Positions 59,348 through 64,000 of a DNA stretch of 64,000 nt are shown here, in pieces (the stretch's first letter is position 1; every line of letters begins with the position of its first letter). Both the position numbers and the translations under genes were made by a program. Location of the stretch: positions 5,335,501-5,399,500 of the forward strand of contig NZ_CP165727.1 in NCBI RefSeq assembly GCF_041200175.1, written 5' to 3'. The DNA is from Streptomyces sp. R33 (GTDB lineage: Bacteria > Actinomycetota > Actinomycetes > Streptomycetales > Streptomycetaceae). The notes beneath the pieces were generated by a model. That model saw only the letters and a list, made by a program, of their open reading frames with translations. It searched no databases and was not told the origin of the DNA.

Positions 59348-59556
59348 GCGGCGTGCCGGACGATGCGGGCCTGGAGGTGGGCGGGCTGCATCAGCCGGAT
59401 CCCGGCGCTGACGAGGGCCTCGCCGAGCAGGTTGCGCAGGGCGGGGGTGGCGTCCGCCGACCGGGCCAGGTGCCGGGCGGCGGCCTCGGCGGCCAGTTCG
59501 GCGGTGCGGGTGGTGTGGTTCTCGAGGTGCATCTCGGCGTGCGTGAAGGTGTTCAT
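59344..59556 (-). CDS. Small protein of the ArsR-MFS operon
   Basis: 70 residues, helical, without membrane segment: MNTFTHAEMHLENHTTRTAE and AAEAAARHLARSADATPALR. AAGGAG lies 11 nt before the ATG. It overlaps the MFS start (ATGA), so translation of the transporter depends on it. Not recognised. Confidence 0.75.
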   Translation of the reverse strand: MNTFTHAEMHLENHTTRTAELAAEAAARHLARSADATPALRNLLGEALVSAGIRLMQPAHLQARIVRHAA

Positions 59557-59614
59557 GGCAGGACGACTCCTTCTGGCGAGCGGGAAGAGGTGAACCAGGG
59601 AGGTGAGGCGGCCG

Positions 59615-60220
59615 TTACTCGCCGCTGTGGCGCGGGAAGGCGTGCGTGTGGATGCGGACCGTCTCCGCGTCGTCGGCCGCCGGCAGGTTGCGGTAGCTGT
59701 TCACCAACTCGTGCATCCTGTGGACGAGTTCGTGGCTCTGGGCGGGCGACAGGCGCAGTGTGAAGTCGCTGAGGTCAGAAGCGGCCCGCCACTCCTGGGG
59801 CCAGGTGTGGGCGTTGCCGAGCCAGGCGTTCATCTCCTGCGCGTGGATCGTCATGATCTCGTGCAGGAAGGCTTCGGCGGCGCCGCGCGTCTCCGGATCG
59901 GTGGCGTATATCAGGGTCTCGTCGAACTGCGTGCCGTCGTGGGTGGCCTTCCACCACCGCTCGCGGCCCTTGCCGTGCCCGGGCGCGTCCTCGACGAACC
60001 CGTGCGCGGCGAGCTGGCGCAGGTGGTAGCTGGTGGCCCCGCTGGACTCCCCGAACTGCTCCGCCAGCCGCGAGGCCGTGGCCGGGCCGTCGTGACGCAG
60101 GGCGGCCAGCATGCGCATGCGCAGCGGGTGGGCGAGGCCGCGCAAGGAGCGGGCATCGAGCTTGCGGACCTGGAGTTCCGCCTCCGCTGGGGTTTCCGGG
60201 GCTTCCGGCTCTTCGGGCAT
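59615..60220 (-). CDS. ArsR-like winged-helix transcriptional regulator
   Basis: 201 residues. ArsR-type winged helix at about 20-90 (LRGLAHPLRMRMLAALRHDG, TASRLAEQFGESSGATSYHL) followed by a C-terminal helical domain (AEAFLHEIMTIHAQEMNAWL) of the kind seen in actinobacterial drug-efflux regulators. First gene of the operon with the small protein and MFS exporter. The start is leaderless, and an inverted repeat covers its promoter, which points to autorepression. Confidence 0.9.
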   Translation of the reverse strand: MPEEPEAPETPAEAELQVRKLDARSLRGLAHPLRMRMLAALRHDGPATASRLAEQFGESSGATSYHLRQLAAHGFVEDAPGHGKGRERWWKATHDGTQFDETLIYATDPETRGAAEAFLHEIMTIHAQEMNAWLGNAHTWPQEWRAASDLSDFTLRLSPAQSHELVHRMHELVNSYRNLPAADDAETVRIHTHAFPRHSGE

Positions 60221-60226
60221 GACTCA

Positions 60227-60269
60227 ACCCTAGGCTTGCAAAGAGTCCTGTGCAAGGGTTTCTTTGCAA
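60227..60269 (-). promoter_or_regulatory. Promoter and operator of the ArsR-MFS operon
   Basis: On the minus strand TTGCAC (60255-60250), 17 bp, TAGGGT (60232-60227), then 6 nt to the ATG. An inverted repeat TTGCAAAG (60236-60243) / CTTTGCAA (60262-60269) brackets the -35 box, which is itself a half-match (TTGCAC). A bound repressor would block polymerase. Confidence 0.7.
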
Positions 60270-60297
60270 CGCCTTCTTTGGAACTTCGGGGCGGCCC

Positions 60298-60768
60298 TCA
60301 GCCCTCGTGCGCCGCCTGCTCCACCAGGGGGATGACCCGCAGCGGCACCGGGTTCTCCATCACGATCGCCGTCGAGGCCCGCACGATCCCCTCGAAGCCG
60401 ACCACCCGGTCGATCACCCGCTGGAGGTCCGCGTTGGACCGCGCCACCAGCCGGCACAGCATGTCCCCGTGCCCGGTGGTGGTGTGCAGCTCCAGCACCT
60501 CCGGTACGCCGTCCAGGTGCGCCCGTACGTCGGCCCCTTGGCCTTGCTTGATCTCCAGCGTCGCGAACGCGGTCACCGGGTACCCGAGGGCCGCCGGGTC
60601 CACCTGCGGTCCGAAGCCGCGGATGACCCCGTTCGACTGGAGCCGGTCGAGCCGGGCCTGCACGGTGCCGCGGGCCACGCCGAGCCGGCGCGAGGCCTCC
60701 AGGACGCCGATCCGGGGCTCGCGGGCGAGCAGGACGATGAGCCGGCCGTCGAGTTCGTCGATGCCCAT
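60298..60768 (-). CDS. Lrp/AsnC-family transcriptional regulator
   Basis: 156 residues. Helix-turn-helix (DELDGRLIVLLAREPRIGVL, VARGTVQARLDRLQSNGVIR) and RAM ligand-binding domain (VTAFATLEIKQGQGADVRAH, GHGDMLCRLVARSNADLQRV). It faces the hppD gene across 129 bp that contain repeated sites, as in other Streptomyces where it is thought to control tyrosine degradation, responding to an aromatic amino acid. Confidence 0.92.
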   Translation of the reverse strand: MGIDELDGRLIVLLAREPRIGVLEASRRLGVARGTVQARLDRLQSNGVIRGFGPQVDPAALGYPVTAFATLEIKQGQGADVRAHLDGVPEVLELHTTTGHGDMLCRLVARSNADLQRVIDRVVGFEGIVRASTAIVMENPVPLRVIPLVEQAAHEG

Positions 60769-60786
60769 GGAAGCCTTCCCTCGATC

Positions 60787-60897
60787 GGCTGGTCATACTG
60801 CACAGATCTCTTAGGCATACTCTGCTCCGGCTGGTCAGTCTGTACAGCCAAAACGGAAACTATTGCGCAGCTTGTGGATCGGCGGGACTCTGCGCCT
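60787..60897. promoter_or_regulatory. Lrp/hppD divergent control region
   Basis: Two 19-bp direct repeats GGCTGGTCATACTGCACAG (60787-60805) and GGCTGGTCAGTCTGTACAG (60829-60847) match at 16 of 19 bases; they are 42 bp apart, four helical turns, as expected for Lrp octamer binding. The hppD promoter is TTGCGC (60863), 17 bp, GACTCT (60886-60891), 6 nt before the ATG, so the mRNA is leaderless. Confidence 0.7.
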
Positions 60898-62052
60898 ATG
60901 ACTGAGTCTCTGGTGAACCTCGAAACCACCCCGCACACCGCGCGTGAGGCAGACCCCTTCCCGGTGAAGGGCATGGACGCGGTCGTCTTCGCCGTGGGCA
61001 ACGCCAAGCAGGCCGCGCACTACTACTCCACCGCCTTCGGCATGAAGCTCGTCGCCTACTCCGGACCGGAGAACGGCGTCCGCGAGACGGCCAGCTACGT
61101 CCTGACCAACGGCTCCGCGCGCTTCGTCCTGACCTCGGTGATCAAGCCGACGACGGACCACGGCCGTTTCCTCGCCGAGCACGTCACCGAGCACGGCGAC
61201 GGTGTCATCGACCTCGCCATCGAGGTCCCGGACGCGCGGGCGGCGTACGCGTACGCCGTCGAGCAGGGCGCGCGCGGGCTGGACGAGCCGTACGAGATGA
61301 AGGACGAGCACGGCACGGTCGTGCTGGCCGCCATCGCGACGTACGGGCAGACCCGCCACACGCTGGTCGAGCGCGTCGACTACACCGGGCCGTACCTGCC
61401 GGGTTACGTCGCCGTCGAGCCGATGGTGGCGGCGCCGGCCAAGCGGACCTTCCAGGCGATCGACCACTGCGTGGGCAACGTCGAGCTCGGCCGGATGAAC
61501 GAGTGGGTCGCGTTCTACAACAAGGTCATGGGCTTCACGAACATGAAGGAGTTCGTGGGCGACGACATCGCGACCGAGTACTCGGCGCTGATGTCGAAGG
61601 TGGTCGCGGACGGGACGAAGAAGGTCAAGTTCCCGATCAACGAGCCGGCGATCGCGAAGAAGAAGTCGCAGATCGACGAGTACCTGGAGTTCTACGGCGG
61701 CCCCGGCGTCCAGCACATCGCGCTGGCCTCGAACGACATCGTGGCGACCGTGCGCACGATGCGCGCGGCGGGCGTGCAGTTCCTGTCGGTCCCGGACTCG
61801 TACTACGACACGCTCGGCGAGTGGGTCGGTGACACGCGGGTCCCGATCGACGAGCTGCGCGAGCTGAAGATCCTGGCCGACCGGGACGAGGACGGTTACC
61901 TGCTGCAGATCTTCACCAAGCCGGTTCAGGACCGTCCGACGGTGTTCTTCGAGATCATCGAGCGGCACGGGTCGATGGGCTTCGGCAAGGGCAACTTCAA
62001 GGCACTGTTCGAGGCGATCGAGCGGGAGCAGGAGAAGCGGGGCAACCTGTAG
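60898..62052 (+). CDS. hppD: 4-Hydroxyphenylpyruvate dioxygenase
   Basis: 384 residues. Converts 4-hydroxyphenylpyruvate to homogentisate in tyrosine breakdown. Two VOC-type halves; Fe(II) ligands His190 (IDHCVGNV), His273 (VQHIALAS) and Glu352 (FFEIIERHG) are all present, as is the C-terminal helix GFGKGNFKALFEAIEREQ. Leaderless ATG. The divergent Lrp gene is its likely regulator. In Streptomyces homogentisate also leads to brown melanin-like pigment. Confidence 0.97.
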   Translation: MTESLVNLETTPHTAREADPFPVKGMDAVVFAVGNAKQAAHYYSTAFGMKLVAYSGPENGVRETASYVLTNGSARFVLTSVIKPTTDHGRFLAEHVTEHGDGVIDLAIEVPDARAAYAYAVEQGARGLDEPYEMKDEHGTVVLAAIATYGQTRHTLVERVDYTGPYLPGYVAVEPMVAAPAKRTFQAIDHCVGNVELGRMNEWVAFYNKVMGFTNMKEFVGDDIATEYSALMSKVVADGTKKVKFPINEPAIAKKKSQIDEYLEFYGGPGVQHIALASNDIVATVRTMRAAGVQFLSVPDSYYDTLGEWVGDTRVPIDELRELKILADRDEDGYLLQIFTKPVQDRPTVFFEIIERHGSMGFGKGNFKALFEAIEREQEKRGNL

Positions 62053-62091
62053 GCCGCAGGTACCGGGCCCCCGGCTAGGTCGCAGGTCCCG

Positions 62092-62126
62092 GGCCCCCGG
62101 CGCCGCCTGTCGGCGCCGGGGGCCTT
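62092..62126 (+). terminator. hppD terminator
   Basis: 14-bp perfect stem GGCCCCCGGCGCCG / CGGCGCCGGGGGCC with loop CCTGT, followed by TTG. Just before it GCAGGTACCGGGCCCCCGGC and GCAGGTCCCGGGCCCCCGGC are direct repeats. Confidence 0.85.
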
Positions 62127-62134
62127 GCCGTTGG

Positions 62135-62205
62135 TTTCGGGTGCGGCGCCGTTGCGGGGGGCTGCGCCCCGGTTCCCCGGCCGGCGGGGCTGGATTCGCC
62201 GGCGG
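62135..62205. repeat. Dispersed intergenic GC repeat, copy 3
   Basis: GGGTGCGGCGCCGTTGCGGG and GGGCTGCGCCCCGGTTCCCC; related to the copies at 23028-23100 and 53785-53835. Confidence 0.5.
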
Positions 62206-62207
62206 CT

Positions 62208-63734
62208 TCAGGCCTTGGACGGGCCGGACTCGGCCGGCTTGGGCGACGGGCTCGGCTTCGGCTTCGCCGCCTTCGGGAGGTCCGGGGCGACCCACGGCTT
62301 GGTCGGCTGCATGTTCTCCGGGCCGCCCGGCGGCGGCTGGCCGATCGAGGCGAGGGCCTGCTTCGCCAGCGGGACCCGCGCGGGGGAGAACCGCGGGTTC
62401 GTGCGCAGCGCCTCCTCCAGGTGGCGCCGGGCCCCCGCGTCGTCGCCCAGACCCCGCTCGATCATCCCCCGGTGGTACGCGAAGTCCGCACTCCGCGCCC
62501 CCCGCTCCGTCGACTTCTTCGCGTACTCCAGCGCCCCCGCGTCGTCGCCCGTCTTGTGCAGCGCCCACGCCAGCGCATCCGCCACCTGCATGTTCTTGTG
62601 CCGCGACCACTCCTGCGTCAGCCGCTGCACGGCCGCCGCCGGATTCCCGTGGTCCGCCTCGAACAGGCCGAGGACCACCGCCTCGTTCACCCCCTCCGCC
62701 GCGCCCCGCGCCGCCGCCGTGCGCAGCATGTCGTACGGGACCTTCGCCTCGGCCCCGCGCCCCAGCGCATCCAGCAGCTCGCCCAGCTCCAGCGCCAGCC
62801 GCGGCACCTGCGCCCGGCCCAGCGCCATCCGGTAGTCCCGGACCGCCTCCCCGCCCCGGCCCAGCCCGGCCAGCGCCCTGGCCCGGCCGCCCAGCGCCTC
62901 CGCCTGCGCCGGGTCCGCCCGCAGCGCGCCCTCGTACTGGCGCAGCGCCTCCTTCGCGTCCCCGCGCTCCCAGGCCAGCTCCCCGAGACGGAACAGCACG
63001 TACGCCTTCTCCGCCGGCGACTTCGCCGCACCCCCCGCGTGCTCCATCGCCATCGTCGCGTCCTCGCGCCAGCCGCGGTCCCGGTACACCTGCGAGGCCC
63101 GGATGAACGCCGCCAGCCCCGGCCGCAGGTCCACCAGCCGCTCCATCGACCGCTCGGCGGCCTTGTAGTCGCCGAGGCCCGTGTACGCGTCCACCAGCAC
63201 CGGGTAGGCCGTCCACCGCTTCGGCGCCTGCGCCCGTACGAGCTCGCCCCACTTCTTCCCGGTTGCGAAGTCGCCCCGGGCATTGGCCAGCGTGCCCATG
63301 CCCGTCATCGCGTCGAAGTTGCCCTTCTCGGCCGGGCGGATCTCCAGCGACCGCTTCAGCGCCTTCTCCGCCTTCGGATACCAGCCGGGCTCCGCCGTCC
63401 GGCGCGCCTGCTCCAGGTACGCCGCCCCGAGCACCGCCCAGGACGCGTCGTCCTTGTCGTGCCCCGCGACCCACTGCTCCCGGTCCGCGACCAGCGCCGT
63501 CAGGTCCACCGCCGCCGCCGGCGCACCCATGCCGACCGCCGAGGCGGCCCGCTCGGTGGGCCCCGGCGGGCGCGCGTCGTCGCCCTGGCGGGCCGGCCGG
63601 ATCAGCAGGGCCCCGGCGATCAGGACCACCGCGACCGCGGCCGCCACGAGGGTCTTGCGGCCGGTGAAGGTCACGGGTGGCGCGGGCTGCTGCGCTTCCT
63701 CGTCGATTCGGGCGATTCGGTCGATACGGTCCAT
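62208..63734 (-). CDS. Tetratricopeptide-repeat membrane protein
   Basis: 508 residues. A short cytoplasmic N-terminus, one membrane helix (KTLVAAAVAVVLIAGALLI, about 28-46), then about 11 TPR-like repeats (for example ASWAVLGAAYLEQARRTAEP, YVLFRLGELAWERGDAKEAL, DFAYHRGMIERGLGDDAGAR), ending in a Pro/Lys tail (PKAAKPKPSPSPKP). An extracellular scaffold for protein contacts; partner unknown. ATG chosen (MDRIDRIARID); an in-frame TTG lies 18 nt upstream. Confidence 0.87.
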   Translation of the reverse strand: MDRIDRIARIDEEAQQPAPPVTFTGRKTLVAAAVAVVLIAGALLIRPARQGDDARPPGPTERAASAVGMGAPAAAVDLTALVADREQWVAGHDKDDASWAVLGAAYLEQARRTAEPGWYPKAEKALKRSLEIRPAEKGNFDAMTGMGTLANARGDFATGKKWGELVRAQAPKRWTAYPVLVDAYTGLGDYKAAERSMERLVDLRPGLAAFIRASQVYRDRGWREDATMAMEHAGGAAKSPAEKAYVLFRLGELAWERGDAKEALRQYEGALRADPAQAEALGGRARALAGLGRGGEAVRDYRMALGRAQVPRLALELGELLDALGRGAEAKVPYDMLRTAAARGAAEGVNEAVVLGLFEADHGNPAAAVQRLTQEWSRHKNMQVADALAWALHKTGDDAGALEYAKKSTERGARSADFAYHRGMIERGLGDDAGARRHLEEALRTNPRFSPARVPLAKQALASIGQPPPGGPENMQPTKPWVAPDLPKAAKPKPSPSPKPAESGPSKA

Positions 63735-63795
63735 GGGGTCACTGTGCGTCAATATGATGAGTTAGCCGAGGTGTCCGAAGCCCGTCGCGGCCGTG

Positions 63796-63824
63796 TTCAC
63801 ACCGATGGCCCCCGGTGTCACGCT
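63796..63824 (+). promoter_or_regulatory. Promoter of the FAD-linked oxidase gene
   Basis: TTCACA (63796-63801), 17 bp, CACGCT (63819-63824), then 6 nt to the ATG; leaderless layout. Confidence 0.5.
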
Positions 63825-63830
63825 GGGCTC

Positions 63831-64000
63831 ATGGATGTCATGGACGACGATCTCTCCGTACGTCTGCGCGCGAGCCTCCTGGAGGGGCTCCCCGCCGAGG
63901 CCCTCCTCACCGATCCCGAGGTGACCGCCTCCTACGCCACCGACATGGCCAACTTCTGCGCCGCCGGCAGCCCGGCGGCCGTGGTCCTGCCCCGCACGGT
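63831..64000 (+). CDS. FAD-linked oxidase (GlcD-like), 5' part only
   Basis: The first 56 residues (MDVMDDDLSVRLRASLLEGL, LLTDPEVTASYATDMANFCA, PAAVVLPRT) match the start of FAD-binding oxidases of the glycolate/lactate oxidase type, where SYATDMAN precedes the FAD domain. The rest lies beyond the window. A second ATG 9 nt downstream is possible. Confidence 0.8.
   Translation, partial: MDVMDDDLSVRLRASLLEGLPAEALLTDPEVTASYATDMANFCAAGSPAAVVLPRT

Overview
The window is high-GC actinobacterial DNA, almost certainly from a Streptomyces chromosome. Evidence includes codon usage with G/C in nearly every third position, frequent GTG starts, the gene order pkaA-pkaB / prfB / ftsE-ftsX / S41 protease / smpB / ssrA, then helD / malic enzyme / HU / murA / yqgE, and hppD next to an Lrp-type regulator. 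This order is familiar from the core of Streptomyces chromosomes. Many genes start 6-7 nt after a TAnnnT-type -10 box, so leaderless transcription is probably common here.

Layout: 0-3.5 kb, a carbohydrate ABC importer (two permeases and a lipoprotein) on the minus strand. 3.6-10.4 kb, an FHA-FtsK-like ATPase divergent from two membrane Ser/Thr kinases. 10.5-17.4 kb, a 2OG-Fe(II) oxygenase, then peptide release factor 2, a small zinc-ribbon protein, FtsEX, an S41 protease, SmpB and tmRNA (a translation-rescue block). 17.4-23.7 kb, a YefM/YoeB toxin-antitoxin pair, an MFS exporter with a divergent LysR regulator, a nitrate/nitrite transporter with a HemD-like regulator, and a GNAT enzyme. 23.7-24.8 kb, an intact IS630-type element. 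25-35 kb, housekeeping genes (CGNR protein, HelD, malic enzyme, HU, MurA, YqgE, DUF3039, GH20 hexosaminidase), with a well-supported structured small RNA between helD and the malic enzyme gene. 35.6-41.2 kb, a three-gene molybdenum-hydroxylase-like operon with unusual features. 41.2-48.2 kb, a type VII-secretion-associated accessory cluster (WXG-like proteins, mycosin, a decayed second mycosin, a large DUF6571-like protein and a lipoprotein). 48.3 kb, tRNA-Cys. 48.5-52.2 kb, three insertion sequences nested inside each other (IS30 in IS3 in IS982), all with the reading frames restored if the inner element is removed. 52.3-64 kb, MFS transporters, a broken Doc toxin, a SF2 helicase followed by an 8-bp tandem repeat, IclR, a Lon-like S16 protease, an ArsR operon, Lrp/hppD, a TPR membrane protein and the start of an FAD-linked oxidase.

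The features I consider most unusual are: (1) the structured RNA at 28111-28252, whose predicted start coincides with its closing helix and whose end is a strong T-tailed terminator; (2) the molybdenum-hydroxylase operon, where the large subunit lacks the canonical catalytic Glu and GGGFGxK-type loop and the Fe-S subunit carries a ~545-residue low-complexity extension with a repeated short motif; (3) the mycosin gene and its adjacent remnant; (4) the triple-nested IS. All function assignments were made by reading motifs by eye; no database search was run.
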